Made by a program: the position numbers and the translations under genes. This document shows positions 17,089-26,419 of a stretch of DNA of 64,000 bases, one piece after another; position 1 is the first letter of the stretch, and each line of letters opens with the position of its first letter. The notes beneath the pieces are model-generated. The model saw only the letters and a program-made list of their open reading frames with translations. It did no database searches and was not told the DNA's origin. Origin of the DNA: Methylobacteriaceae bacterium. Its GTDB lineage: Bacteria; Pseudomonadota; Alphaproteobacteria; Rhizobiales; Beijerinckiaceae. The stretch is taken from positions 1-64,000 of the forward strand of contig JACKJE010000006.1 in assembly GCA_020638135.1 (NCBI GenBank), in the 5' to 3' direction.

Positions 17089-17181
17089 GGAAATCTGGCC
17101 TCGGCGTCCAGTCGAGGCCTAGCCGGCCGGATGCGCCAGCGCAAGTTCGGATAGCCCCGCCGCGCGCCCTGCTCTGTCGGT

Positions 17182-18153
17182 CTATTCGGTTTGCCGGACG
17201 TGCCGCCGCCGCGGCGGCGAAGCGCGGCTCGCCTGTTCGGCGTTCGTCGGGCGCGGCGCCTGCGCGTCGACCCGGCGAACGATGCGTTCGATCGCATCGA
17301 CCGCCGGGGCCGGCGTCGCCGCGACGATTGTGTCGACCCTGGGCGCGTAGGCGAGCGCGACCGTCTGCGACGCAGGCGGAACATCGACGCGGCGGACGAC
17401 CGAGATTTTCACGCTTCTGGGCGCTTCGGCTCTTGCGCTCAGCCGGTTCGCGACCTTCGCAATGTGCATTTTCGCGGCGCGGGCGACCACGCGAACGCCG
17501 CGCAGCGAGCGGTCGAGCGCTTCCAGAGTTCTGCGTTGGGCCACATGCCGCGCAGTCGAAACGGGGGCGAAATCACGAGGGCGGTAAGGAAAATGCGCGG
17601 CGCCGAGGAAAACCCGGAGGCCGGTCGTCGTCGCGACGATGTCGCCGCGGCGCAGGGTCTTGTCGCGGAAATGCGGATCGTCAGGGCGCGCCGCCGCGGC
17701 CGCCGCCTTGAGCGCAAGCGTGTGGGCGGTGACCTTCATATCCACCGGGCCCAGCGCAACCTGTGTCATCGGCTTCGGAATGTCCTTCATCCTGGCCGGG
17801 ACCGCCGCGTGGCGGCTGTGCTTCGCGCGACGCCAGGCGATGGCGTGGTGCGCAGCGCGCGACTTGTGATGGGCCCGGGCGGCGCGACGGACGACCGGGG
17901 ACCGTTGGCGGAAGGCCGGAGGATCGAACCGGAATTGCGGTACGGCCACTCGGGCGCGACCGCTGCCGTTGCCGCGGAGCAAGAAGGACATCATGCCGCC
18001 GTCGTCAGCGCGCGCCTCGAAACGTTCGCCGGCAGAGAAGCCGAGCCCGGCGAGGCAGGCCAGAGCGAAGATTACGGCCCTGACGGGACGACGTCCGGGG
18101 ATCGTGGCGGAAGATCGATCGGACGCTTCACGGTGCGCGGCAAACCAACGCAT
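17182..18153 (-). CDS. Secreted basic protein of unknown function
   Basis: A 323-residue protein from the ATG at 18153, which has a GGAG ribosome site just upstream; in-frame codons further up have none. The N-terminus has a polar stretch and then a hydrophobic segment (RAVIFALACLAGLGFSAG) ending in ARA, a plausible signal peptide. Residues after that are rich in Arg, Ala and His. The best-ordered part is the middle (LGPVDMKVTAHTL ... RGDIVATTTGLRVFLGAAHFPY), which reads like a compact beta domain. I do not recognise a named family. It is alone on its transcript, upstream of the ndvA-type gene. Confidence 0.62.
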   Translation of the reverse strand: MRWFAAHREASDRSSATIPGRRPVRAVIFALACLAGLGFSAGERFEARADDGGMMSFLLRGNGSGRARVAVPQFRFDPPAFRQRSPVVRRAARAHHKSRAAHHAIAWRRAKHSRHAAVPARMKDIPKPMTQVALGPVDMKVTAHTLALKAAAAAARPDDPHFRDKTLRRGDIVATTTGLRVFLGAAHFPYRPRDFAPVSTARHVAQRRTLEALDRSLRGVRVVARAAKMHIAKVANRLSARAEAPRSVKISVVRRVDVPPASQTVALAYAPRVDTIVAATPAPAVDAIERIVRRVDAQAPRPTNAEQASRASPPRRRHVRQTE

Positions 18154-18357
18154 GACGCAACTCCTCAAATTCAAGCCGCTGCGCGCGAAGACGCAGCAAA
18201 ATACAGCTGGCGACAGCCTCACGCTGTCGCCCGCCCGAATGGCCTCGTTCGAGCCGCATCAATGAAATGCGAAAACCGACCGCCGCCCTCGGCCCGTTCG
18301 CTGGTCGTCAACCTACCGTCGAGCGGTTGAGAAATTCAACAAAAATCTGAGTCTTCG

Positions 18358-18380
18358 CGCGAAAAATGTGCATTTTTGCG
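18358..18380 (-). terminator. Probable terminator of tRNA-Ala
   Basis: Stem with arms CGCGAAAAATG and CATTTTTGCG (one bulge, two-base loop), about 24 bases past the 3' end of the tRNA. On the minus strand the 3' arm carries a run of five T. The stem is AT-rich in the middle, so strength is uncertain. Confidence 0.45.
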
Positions 18381-18402
18381 AGCACGCGACGGCCGACGGG
18401 GA

Positions 18403-18479
<77 letters not shown>

Positions 18480-18608
18480 GCTCCGGCGCGCTGTGTAGTG
18501 CGCCCGGCGCCCCTCTGTCAATTCGCGACGCCAAGGAATTGTTCGCGCATTGAAGGATCGGCGCCCCGAATGGTATGGATGCCGGCCGACACGAGGGACC
18601 GCAAATCC

Positions 18609-18902
18609 ATGGCGCTGCCGCTGATCAAGCTCATTCTGACGATCATCAACCTCTATTGGTGGGTGATCATCGCGACCGCCGTCATGTCCTGGCTGGTCGC
18701 CTTCCAGGTGGTCGACACCCGCAACCAGTTCGTGCAATCGATCTGGCGAGCGCTCGATGCGCTGACCGAGCCCGTGCTGCGGCCAATCCGGCGATTCATT
18801 CCGACGCTTGGCGGGCTCGACATTTCGCCGGTCATCCTGCTGCTCGCGCTCTCTTTCATCGAAGACCTGATCCGCTCCAACGCCTATCGACTCGCCGGCT
18901 GA
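18609..18902 (+). CDS. YggT family membrane protein
   Basis: A 97-residue integral membrane protein with two membrane segments (residues about 5-30 and 70-88) and the YggT motif RNQFVQSIWRALDALTEPVLRPIRRFIP between them. YggT proteins have been linked to osmotic tolerance and, in other lineages (YlmG), to division-site or nucleoid functions. The start ATG at 18609 is where family homology begins. The stop overlaps the start of the DUF167 gene by one base, the classic yggT-yggU pairing. Confidence 0.9.
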   Translation: MALPLIKLILTIINLYWWVIIATAVMSWLVAFQVVDTRNQFVQSIWRALDALTEPVLRPIRRFIPTLGGLDISPVILLLALSFIEDLIRSNAYRLAG

Positions 18903-19222
18903 TGGCCGACCTTCCCTGGCGGGCGACGGCGGACGGCCTGACGCTCGTCGTGCGGCTGACCCCCAAGGGCGGACGCGACGCGATCGACGGCGTCGAGACG
19001 ATGAGCGACGGCAAAGTCGTGCTGAAGGCGCGCGTGCGGGCTGTTCCCGAGGATGGCAAGGCGAACGCGGCGCTGATCGAACTGCTGGCGAAGGCGCTGC
19101 GGGTTCCGCGCTCGGCCGTGACGGTCGCCGCCGGCCACACTTCGCGCGTGAAGACGCTGGAAATCGCGGGCGACGCCGACGGACTTGCCGCCGCGCTGGC
19201 GCGGGCCGCGGACAGGGGCTAG
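18902..19222 (+). CDS. DUF167 (YggU) family protein
   Basis: A 106-residue single-domain protein of the YggU/DUF167 family. It has the pattern LVVRLTPKGGRDAIDG, the conserved VRAVPEDGKANAALIELLAKAL, and VTVAAGHTSRVKTLEI. Structures of this family are known but the function is not. It is translated in overlap with yggT (TGATG junction). A 15-bp perfect hairpin follows 8 bases after its stop and may end the transcript. Confidence 0.9.
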   Translation: MADLPWRATADGLTLVVRLTPKGGRDAIDGVETMSDGKVVLKARVRAVPEDGKANAALIELLAKALRVPRSAVTVAAGHTSRVKTLEIAGDADGLAAALARAADRG

Positions 19223-19230
19223 AGAACATT

Positions 19231-19286
19231 GGACCGCGAGCCTTCAGGCTCGTTTTGCACATTGCGAGTCCGAAGGCTCGCGGTCC
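19231..19286. repeat. Palindromic element, GGACCGCGAGCCTTC type
   Basis: Perfect 15-bp inverted repeat: GGACCGCGAGCCTTC (19231-19245) and GAAGGCTCGCGGTCC (19272-19286) around a 26-base middle. Related sequence recurs at 56709-56726 and 57199-57222, so this is a dispersed repeat of the genome rather than a site specific to this locus. It may double as a transcription end for yggT-DUF167. Confidence 0.7.
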
Positions 19287-19298
19287 GACATCGAGGCG

Positions 19299-20357
19299 AT
19301 GATGAGCAAGACCAATCCGGGCAATTTCTTCGAGGACTTTCGGATCGGCCAGACGATCCGCCACGCCACGCCGCGCACGGTGACGGCGGGCGACGTCGCG
19401 CTCTACACCGCCCTCTACGGCTCGCGCTTCGCCGTCCAGTCCTCCGACGCCTTCGCGCATGCGATCGGCTACAGGCATGCGCCGGTCGACGACCTGCTCG
19501 TTTTCCACGTCGTGTTCGGCAAGACCGTGCCGGACATTTCGCTGAATGCTGTCGCCAATCTCGGCTATGCCGCCTGCCGGTTTCTCGCGCCGGTCTATCC
19601 CGGCGACACGCTTTCGTCGGTTTCAGAGGTCATCGGGCTGAAGGAAAACTCCAACCGCCAGACTGGCGTCGTCTATGTGCGCTCGCGCGGCTACAACCAG
19701 CACGGCGATGTCGTGCTCGACTATGTGCGCTGGGTGATGGTGCGCAAGCGCGATCCGAATACGGTGGTCGCGGAAGAGCATACGCCAGACCTGCCGAAGG
19801 CGTTGCCGGCGGATGCGCTTGGCGACGCCTGCCCGGAAATTTCGGTCAAGCACTACGATTTCGCGCTGGCCGGCCAGCCGCATCGCTGGGGCGACTATCA
19901 GGCGGGAGAAAGAATCGACCATGTCGACGGCATGACGGTGGAAGAAGCCGAGCACATGATCGCGACGCGCCTCTACCAGAACACCGCCAAGGTGCATTTC
20001 AACCAGTTCACGGAAGGACAGGGACGTTTCGGACGCCGGCTGATCTACGGCGGGCACGTCATCTCGCTCGCCCGCGCGCTGTCGTTCAACGGGCTCGCCA
20101 ACGCCTTCCATATTGCCGCGATCAACGGCGGCCGCCATGTCGCGCCGCTGTTTGCTGGCCTCACCGTGCATGCCTGGACGCAGGTGCTGGAGACGGCCGA
20201 AATCCCCGGCCGCGACGACGTCGGCGCGCTGCGGTTGAGGACGATCGCCACGAAGGACAAGCCGTGCGGCGAATATCCGCTGCTGCAGGAAGGATCGAAG
20301 GATTACGACCCCAGCGTGATCCTGGACATCGACTATTGGGCGCTCGCGCCGCGATAA
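19299..20357 (+). CDS. mch: MaoC-family mesaconyl-CoA hydratase
   Basis: A 352-residue protein built from two MaoC-like hot-dog halves. The start MMSKTNPGNFFEDFRIGQTIRHATPRTVT and the stretch YTALYGSRFA, VVFGKTVPDISLNA, and DYVRWVMVRKRDP are characteristic of the mesaconyl-CoA hydratases (beta-methylmalyl-CoA dehydratases) of Rhodobacter and Methylobacterium. That enzyme works in the ethylmalonyl-CoA pathway, which turns acetyl-CoA into glyoxylate and succinyl-CoA in organisms without isocitrate lyase. The assignment comes from remembered family sequence and not a search. No other pathway gene lies in the window. The second ATG (19302) is an alternative start. Confidence 0.82.
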   Translation: MMSKTNPGNFFEDFRIGQTIRHATPRTVTAGDVALYTALYGSRFAVQSSDAFAHAIGYRHAPVDDLLVFHVVFGKTVPDISLNAVANLGYAACRFLAPVYPGDTLSSVSEVIGLKENSNRQTGVVYVRSRGYNQHGDVVLDYVRWVMVRKRDPNTVVAEEHTPDLPKALPADALGDACPEISVKHYDFALAGQPHRWGDYQAGERIDHVDGMTVEEAEHMIATRLYQNTAKVHFNQFTEGQGRFGRRLIYGGHVISLARALSFNGLANAFHIAAINGGRHVAPLFAGLTVHAWTQVLETAEIPGRDDVGALRLRTIATKDKPCGEYPLLQEGSKDYDPSVILDIDYWALAPR

Positions 20358-20367
20358 CTCTCCCTCG

Positions 20368-20381
20368 CCCCGCTTGCGGGG
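20368..20381. repeat. Short GC hairpin, CCCCGCTTGCGGGG type
   Basis: CCCCGC-TT-GCGGGG followed by GGAAGGG, 10 bases after the hydratase stop. The same unit recurs at 20752-20769 and, as CCGCTTCGCGG, at 59761-59860. These are common intergenic palindromes in high-GC alphaproteobacteria. Confidence 0.55.
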
Positions 20382-20471
20382 GGAAGGGCGACGATACGAT
20401 TCGTGCGAATTGACGCAGCCCATTGGCGCTGGCGAACTACGCTCCTAAGCTTGTTCAGAAAGGGGAGCGTC

Positions 20472-20732
20472 ATGAAAAAAATCATTCTGGCCGGCTTCGC
20501 CTGCTTCGCTTTCGTCGGGCCGGCCTTCGCGCAGAGCTGCGGCGATCTCTGGTACGAGCGCAATGCGATCTACAAGGACGCCGGCTATTGCTTCAAGACG
20601 TCGCGCGGCATCCGCGCCTTCGGCAATTCCGGCTGCCAGTACGACAATATGAACGACGTGCCGCTATCGGCGAACAGCCGTGCGCGGGTCGCGGAGATCG
20701 TGCGGATGGAGCGGGATTACGGGTGCCGGTGA
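20472..20732 (+). CDS. Small secreted YARHG-like protein
   Basis: An 86-residue precursor with a clear signal peptide (MKKIILAGFACFAFVGPAFA, cleavage after AFA). The mature part has four cysteines (SCGDLWYERN, GYCFKTSRG, NSGCQYD, DYGCR) and the sequence WYERNAIYKDAGYCF, which resembles the YARHG domain of extracellular proteins. A GGGGAG ribosome site precedes the ATG. It is flanked by short GC hairpins and converges on cobT. Function unknown. Confidence 0.75.
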   Translation: MKKIILAGFACFAFVGPAFAQSCGDLWYERNAIYKDAGYCFKTSRGIRAFGNSGCQYDNMNDVPLSANSRARVAEIVRMERDYGCR

Positions 20733-20751
20733 GAGTCGGGCAATAGCCCCT

Positions 20752-20769
20752 CTCCCCGCTTGCGGGGAG
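20752..20769. terminator. Bidirectional hairpin between the YARHG-like gene and cobT
   Basis: Perfect 8-bp stem CTCCCCGC-TT-GCGGGGAG between two convergent genes. There is no strong T tract on either side. It belongs to the CCCCGCTTGCGGGG repeat family, so it may be a repeat that serves as a terminator. Confidence 0.45.
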
Positions 20770-20780
20770 AAGGGTAATCC

Positions 20781-22718
20781 TCACCGCATCGCGATCTGTA
20801 CCCGCCCGTCCTTGCGCGGCGCAGCCCTCGGCGGGGCGCGCTTGACCGGCGCCGGCGGCGGGGTGTTCTCGTCGAAGAGTTCGGCGAGTTTTTCCGTCAT
20901 CGCGCCGCCGAGTTCCTCCGCATCGACGATCGTCACCGCGCGCTTGTAATAGCGCGTGACGTCGTGGCCGATGCCGATGGCGATGAGTTCGACCGGCGAG
21001 CGGTTCTCGATCTCGTCGATGATGTGGCGTAGATGCCGCTCGAGATAATTGCCGGGATTGACCGACAGCGTGGAATCGTCGACCGGCGCGCCGTCTGAAA
21101 TCATCATCAGGATGCGGCGCTGTTCGGGCCGATGCACGAGCCGGCGATGCGCCCAGTCGAGCGCCTCGCCGTCGATGTTCTCCTTCAGCAGGCCCTCGCG
21201 CATCATCAGCCCGAGATTTTTTCGCGCGCGACGCCAGGGCGCATCGGCCGCCTTGTAGACGATGTGGCGGAGATCGTTGAGGCGGCCGGGATTGCCGGCT
21301 TGCCTGCCTGCAGCCAGGCTCGCGCGACTGCCCGCCTTTCCAGGCGCGCGTCGTGAACCTGAGAATTTCGACCTCACGCCGCAGCGTTCGAGCGTGCGCG
21401 CGAGAATGTCGGCGCAGGTGGCGGCGACGGTGATCGGGCGCCCGCGCATCGAGCCTGAATTGTCGAGCAGCAGCGTGACGACGGTGTCGGGAAATTCGTG
21501 TCCTTCTCGTGCTTGAAGGAGAGCGGCTGCTGCGGGTCGATGATGATGCGCGGCAGGCGCGCCGAGTCGAGCACGCCTTCTTCGAGATCGAATTCCCAGG
21601 CGCGGTTCTGCTGCGCCATCAGGCGGCGCTGCAGGCGATTGGCGAGACGGCCGACGACGTTGGAGAGCGAGGCGAGCTGCTTGTCGAGATAGGCGCGCAG
21701 GCGCTCGAGTTCTTCGGGATCGCACAATTCCTCGGCTTGCACGATCTCGTCGAACTTGTGGGTGAAGGCCTTGTAGTCGGGCGCCTTCTTGTCGGCGCCG
21801 TGCATCGGCGGACGGCGGGATTCGGCGGCTTCCTCGCTGTCGCCGGCGTCGGCCTCTTCCGGGAATTCGCCCGTCGGCGCGTCGGCGGCGTCGGTCTCGC
21901 CGTCTTCCATGTCGTCTTCGGAATCGGCGGCCTTGTCCATCTGGACGGCCTCGCCGTGCGCCTCCTGCTCGTCGCCCTTGTCGTCCTCGTTCTCGTTGCT
22001 GTCGCTCTCGTCCTTGGAATCCTCCTCGCTCTCCTCGGTGTCGGAGGAGGCGTCGTCGGCCATGTCGAGCGCGCTGAGCAGCGAATGCACGACCTTGCCG
22101 AAAGCGCGCTGGTCCTCGATGGAGCCCGAGAGGCGGTCGAGTTCCGCGCCGGCGCGTTCTTCCACGAAGGGACGCCAGAGATCGACCACGCCCTGCGCAT
22201 TCTTCGGCGCGGGCGCGCCGGTCAGGCGTTCGCGCACCATCAGGGCCAGTGCGTCCTCGAGCGGCGCGTCGGCGCGATTGTCGATCTCGGCGTAATTGCC
22301 GCGGCTGTAACGGTCCTCGAGCATGGCGCCGAGATTGGCGGCGACGCCCTCCATGCGCCGCGCGCCGATCGCCTCGACGCGCGCCTGCTCGACCGCCTCG
22401 AACACGTTTCGCGCGGCGGCGCCCTGCGGGACGATGCGGCGATGCACCTTCTCGTCGTGGCAGGCGAGGCGCAGCGCGAGCGAATCGGAATGGCCGCGCA
22501 CGATTGCGGCTTCACGCGGGGTGAGCTTGCGCGGCGGCTCGGGCAGGCGCGCCTTTGCGCCCTCGCCCGTGCCGATCACGGCGGGCGGTCGGCGGAATAG
22601 GTGACTTCGAGCGTCGGCGTCTGCGCCATGGCGCGCATGCAGGCGGCGACCGCCCGCTTGAACGGCTCCTGCGGGGCTTCCTTGGCGGAGGCGGGTTTGC
22701 GGTTGGAGACCGACTCAT
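20781..22718 (-). pseudogene. cobT: Cobaltochelatase subunit CobT, frame broken in this sequence
   Basis: CobT, with CobN and CobS, inserts cobalt into hydrogenobyrinic diamide in aerobic cobalamin synthesis. Pieces in different frames join into one normal CobT: N-terminus EPFKRAVAACMRA, LACHDEKVHRR, the long acidic middle (residues about 200-270), then the C-terminal VWA domain with MIDAS-like DNSGS and ISDGAPVDDSTL. Frame breaks lie near 22580, 21505, 21374, 21318 and 21291; each is explained by one missing base, and the last three restore the frame together. The protein pattern is fully conserved between breaks, so sequencing error is more likely than decay. The start near 22718 is uncertain. 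Confidence 0.85.
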
Positions 22719-22782
22719 CGTCTTGGAGGGAAGCACGAGCAATCCAGCCGGGTTGCGATCGTTTCGCTGCGCTCCTCACGGT
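22719..22782. repeat. Intergenic repeat-like segment between cobS and cobT
   Basis: Read on the minus strand, this stretch (GAGGAGCGCAGCGAAACGAT ... GGCTGGATTGCT) resembles the mobile palindromic intergenic repeats common in Hyphomicrobiales genomes. The open frame runs through it without a stop, joining cobS and cobT, which is probably another effect of indels. The resemblance is from memory and the internal palindrome is degenerate. Confidence 0.4.
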
Positions 22783-23779
22783 CATCACCACATTCACGGC
22801 GCTCTCCGGCAATTCCTTGCCGAAGCAGCGCTGATAGAACTCCGCCACCATCGGGCGCTCGAGTTCGTCGCATTTGTTCAGGAAGGTCAGGCGGAAGGCG
22901 AAGCCGAGATCGCCGAAGATTTCCGCGTTCTCCGCCCAGGTGATGACGGTGCGCGGGCTCATGACGGTCGAGAGATCGCCTGCCATGAAGGCGTTGCGGG
23001 TGAGGTCGGCGACGCGCACCATCTTGGAGATGGTCTCCTTGCCTTCCTTGGTCTTGTCGTAGGACTTCACCTTGGCGCGCACGATGTCCGCCTCCTTGTC
23101 GTGCGGCAGGTAATTGAGCGTGCAGACGATCGACCAGCGGTCCATCTGGCCCCTGATTGATCTGCTGCGTGCCGTGGTAGAGGCCGGACGTGTCGCCTAG
23201 TCCGACCGTGTTGGCGGTCGCGAACAGGCGGAAGGCGGGGTGCGGCCGAATGACGCGGTTCTGGTCGAGCAGCGTCAGCTGGCCGGAGACTTCGAGCACG
23301 CGCTGGATCACGAACATCACGTCCGGGCGGCCGGCGTCATATTCGTCGAAGCAGAGCGCGACATTGTTCTGAAGCGCCCAGGGCAGAATGCCGTCGCGGA
23401 ATTCGGTGATCTGCTTTGCCGTCCTTCAGAACGATCGCGTCCTGCCGACGAGATCGATGCAGGAAATGTGGCTGTCGAGGTTGACGCGCACGCAGGGCCA
23501 GTTGAGGCGGGCGGCGACCTGCTCGATATGCGTCGATTTGCCGGTGCCGTGGTAGCCCGTGACCATCACGCGGCGGTTGCGGGCAAAGCCGGCGAGGATG
23601 GCGAGCGTCGTCTCGCGGTCGAAGAGATAATCGGGATCGAAATCGGGAACGTGCTCGTCGGCCTTGGAATAGGCCGGCACTTCCATGTCCGTGTCGATGC
23701 CGAAGGTCTGCCGCACCGACAGCTTGATGTCGGGCATGGGCGCGGCGCGATCTGCGGCTCTTTCGCTAACGGCTTGCAT
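22783..23779 (-). pseudogene. cobS: Cobaltochelatase subunit CobS, frame broken in this sequence
   Basis: CobS is the AAA+ ATPase of the aerobic cobaltochelatase. The start at 23779 has a GGAGG site 5 bases away. Frame 1 gives FGIDTDMEVPAYS, Walker A GYHGTGKST and NLDSHIS; frame 2 gives the Walker B side and sensor (VMFVIQRVLEV, FATANTVGLGDT, GLYHGTQQINQG); frame 3 gives MDRWSIVCTLNYLPHD, MSPRTVITWAENAEIFGD and FLNKCDELERP. Breaks are near 23441 (one base missing), 23416 (one extra A in a run) and 23152 (one extra G in a run). Together the pieces give a full-length protein of about 330 residues. The exact end is unclear because the frame reads on towards cobT. Confidence 0.85.
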
Positions 23780-23870
23780 CAATCCTCCGATCGGCCGGCC
23801 GCGGATCGGCGGGCGCTGCGTAAAATGTCCGGCCGACGGTCCGACGCATCCGCCGCCAAGGGGGCGAAGG

Positions 23871-24476
23871 TCAGGCGAGCTTGGCCGACCTCAGATAATT
23901 ATAGGCCCGGATGATCTCGCGCAATTTGTCCTCGCTCGAGCGGTCGCCGCCGTTGGCGTCCGGGTGGAGGCGCTTCACGAGATCCTTGTAGCGCGTCTTG
24001 ATCGCTGCGGCGTCGGCGGATTCGTCGAGACCAAGCGCGGATAGCGCTTTCTTGGCGGCGATGCCGTAGCTTGGCCGCGCCGGGGCGTCGGGTTGGGGAT
24101 GGCGCATGCGCGCGCCGAACGCGCCCAACGGATCGCGAATGCCTGCATTGTCGTCGCGGAATGACTTGCCGGCGCGGTTCACGCCCATGGCCCAGGTCGG
24201 GCGATGGCCGATCACGTCCTCCTTCATCCAGCGCGCGACGGCCTCGTCGGTCATGCCGTCGAAATAATTGTAGGTGGAATTGTATTCGCGCACGTGATCG
24301 AGGCAGAAGCAGAAGTACTGGCCTTCGCGCAGCCGGCCCATGGGCGCGCGGAAATCGCCGGCGGCCTCGCAGCCCGGAAAATCGCAGACGATCCGCCGCG
24401 CGGAGGCCGGTTCCGCGCGACGCTGCTGCTCGCGCTTGACCCGGATGCGGTCGAATATGGGCGAATTCAGATCCAT
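23871..24476 (-). CDS. J-domain (DnaJ-like) protein next to cobST
   Basis: A 201-residue protein with a C-terminal J-domain (about residues 140-200), including the HPD tripeptide at 171-173 in LVKRLHPDANGGD, so it should stimulate an Hsp70. The N-terminal half has Cys31, Cys36, Cys56, Cys58 and His61, a pattern that could bind one metal ion, and the motif FCFCLDHVREYNSTYNYF. There is no G/F region or DnaJ zinc finger. It precedes cobS on the same strand with 91 bases between them, and is divergent from bolA; this order is typical of Hyphomicrobiales. Confidence 0.88.
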   Translation of the reverse strand: MDLNSPIFDRIRVKREQQRRAEPASARRIVCDFPGCEAAGDFRAPMGRLREGQYFCFCLDHVREYNSTYNYFDGMTDEAVARWMKEDVIGHRPTWAMGVNRAGKSFRDDNAGIRDPLGAFGARMRHPQPDAPARPSYGIAAKKALSALGLDESADAAAIKTRYKDLVKRLHPDANGGDRSSEDKLREIIRAYNYLRSAKLA

Positions 24477-24576
24477 GGAGCCGTCATTATCGGTCGTTCG
24501 GGGCTCGCCGCAAGGCGCGTTCGGGGCTAAAATTCCATCAGAAGAGAAGCCGTTACGCGACCAAGGAGGCCAAACG

Positions 24577-24870
24577 GTGAATGGAAACGCAGTCCCGGTT
24601 AAGGACCGGATAAGAGCAAAGCTGGCGGCCGCGCTCGGTCCGGTTTCGCTCGAGGTGATCGACGATTCGCACAAGCATGCCGATCACTATGTCCATCCGG
24701 GCGGCGCCGGCCACCAGGGCGAAACGCATTTCACGGTCAAGATCGTGTCGCCCGCCTTTTCCGGCAAGAGCCGGGTGCAGCGCCATCGCGCGATCAACGA
24801 TCTGCTGGCGGAAGAAATCGCCGGCGGCGTGCATGCGCTCGCCATCCACGCCAAGGCGCCCGGCGAGTGA
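24577..24870 (+). CDS. bolA: BolA family protein
   Basis: A 97-residue BolA-fold protein. Family features are VKDRIRAKLAAAL, then VIDDSHKHADHY with the conserved HxH region, and the helix-strand part VQRHRAINDLLAEEIAGGVHALAIHAKAP. BolA proteins bind Fe-S glutaredoxins and, in E. coli, act as morphology and stress regulators. The start is GTG at 24577, chosen because a perfect AAGGAGG ribosome site lies 7 bases upstream (24563-24569). It is divergent from the J-domain gene. Its stop abuts the stop of the thioesterase gene on the other strand. Confidence 0.9.
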   Translation: MNGNAVPVKDRIRAKLAAALGPVSLEVIDDSHKHADHYVHPGGAGHQGETHFTVKIVSPAFSGKSRVQRHRAINDLLAEEIAGGVHALAIHAKAPGE

Positions 24871-25296
24871 TCATTTCTTGACGCGATCGTCGGAAATGAC
24901 CTGGAATACGCCGGAGGCGCGCAGCACGGGCTTGCCGTCGGCGTAGACCATGCCGCTGGAATGGCAGAGCGAGCGGCCCATGCGGTCGATCCGGCCGCGC
25001 CCCTCCATCCAGGAGCCGAGCGGCGCGGGGCTCAGATAGTCGAGCCCCAGATGCACGGTCACCAGGGTCAGGCGCGGCTTGCGCGTCAGCGCGATGACGC
25101 GCAGCAGGTGGACGTCGGCGAGCGCGGCGAGCACTGCGCCATGGCATTGGCCCAAGCGATTGGTGTGATGTTCCTCGACGCGCATGCCGAGCCGGTAATC
25201 GTCCGTTCCCGCGCCGCTTTCGTAGAGCCGGCCGATCAGGTCCATGTAGGGGCTGGAATGATCGGTGGGCGAATATCCATCGGGCGCGTTGTTCAT
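24871..25296 (-). CDS. PaaI-family (hot-dog fold) thioesterase
   Basis: A 141-residue hot-dog protein. The active-site segment is HTNRLGQCHGAVLAALADVHLLRV, followed by VHLGLDYLSPAPLGSWMEGRGRI and RMGRSLCHSSGMVYADG, the typical layout of the PaaI/YdiI acyl-CoA thioesterases. The usual histidine-glycine pair (HGAV) is present; the common HGG motif is altered to CHG. The acyl-CoA substrate is unknown. It converges tail to tail with bolA and has no partner on its own strand. Confidence 0.83.
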   Translation of the reverse strand: MNNAPDGYSPTDHSSPYMDLIGRLYESGAGTDDYRLGMRVEEHHTNRLGQCHGAVLAALADVHLLRVIALTRKPRLTLVTVHLGLDYLSPAPLGSWMEGRGRIDRMGRSLCHSSGMVYADGKPVLRASGVFQVISDDRVKK

Positions 25297-25444
25297 GCCG
25301 GCCGGTGTCCTCAGCGTGTCGTCCTTGCATCACCAAATCGATCCGAGCGTCACGTTCGCGTCAAGGCGGCCTGTTGCGCTTGCCAAGGACCGGGCCGCGC
25401 GCCACTAGTTTTCGATGCAACGCGTTTCAGGCAATGAGGGTTCG

Positions 25445-26238
25445 ATGCAATTCCATCGACGCGAATTTCTGGCGGGCCTGGTCGCCTGCGCTGCGGCGCC
25501 GACCGCCGCCTCGGCCGCGGCGGTCAGCGGCGAGGCGCGCGGCCTCTACGGCCCGTCGCCGACAAGTTTCCGATTCCCGCGATCAATCTGTCGCGAATCA
25601 AGCCCGCTTTCCTGCGCTCGCAAGTGCCCTATCCGACCCGCGAGCCGGCGGGCACGATCGTCATCGATCCGCGCCGGCATTACCTCTATTTCGTCAACGG
25701 CGACGGCACGGCGATGCGTTACGGCGTCGGCGTCGGGCGGCAGGGTTTCGCCTGGAAGGGCGTGGCGACGATCAACAGCAAGCAGGAATGGCCGGACTGG
25801 TATCCGCCCAAGGAAATGCTGGAGCGTCAGCCCGAACTCATGAAAGTCATGAAGGAGCTGCGCTCCGGCGTCGGCATGCCCGGCGGCCCGCGCAATCCGC
25901 TCGGCGCCAGGGCGCTCTACCTCTGGCAGAACAACAAGGACACGCTCTACCGGATCCACGGCACGACAGAGCCCTGGACGATCGGCACCAACGCCTCGTC
26001 CGGCTGCATCCGCATGATCAATCAGGACGCCATCGACCTCTACGGCCGCGTCAACGTCGGCGCGCGCGTGGTCGTGCTCGGATCGGGCGCCGCCAACGAG
26101 ATCGCGATCGGGCCCGATTCGAGCGCCGGGCGGCGGCCGCAACCCCAGCCGGCGCCGCAGGTCCAGCCGACGGTCGCTGCGCCTGCGCCGCGCGCGCCCC
26201 TGAACATCAATCCCTATCCGATGGATCGAACCTGGTAG
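25445..26238 (+). pseudogene. L,D-transpeptidase (YkuD), frame broken in this sequence
   Basis: YkuD-domain enzyme that makes 3-3 crosslinks or attaches proteins to peptidoglycan. The start (MQFHRREFLAGLVACAAAPTAASA) is a twin-arginine-like signal (RREFL). One base is missing near 25561 in a CCC run: before it the frame ends GLYGPSP; after it the next frame continues DKFPIPAINLSRIK and VPYPTREPAGTIVIDP. The catalytic motif is IHGTTEPWTIG...SSGCIRM, complete with His, Ser and Cys. The last 40 residues are Pro-rich. Corrected, the protein has about 265 residues and no other fault. Confidence 0.85.
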
Positions 26239-26419
26239 CCCGCGCTTCGGCCGCGGTCACGAAATCGCCTCATCGTTGACTTTTATGCGTCAGGCCGATC
26301 GCAGGTCGGCGCGGGCCTTCCGATCTGCCGCTTCCCCCAGCGCGACTTTGCAATCGCGTCGGGGAGGCGTAGGAACACGGGCCGATCTCGCTTCAATCGC
26401 ATTTGCCCGGGGAGCCATA

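Noticed and set aside
20781..24476. Idea that the broken cobT and cobS are true pseudogenes under relaxed selection
   Set aside because: Conservation between breaks is complete, several indels cancel each other, and atpD shows the same type of break.
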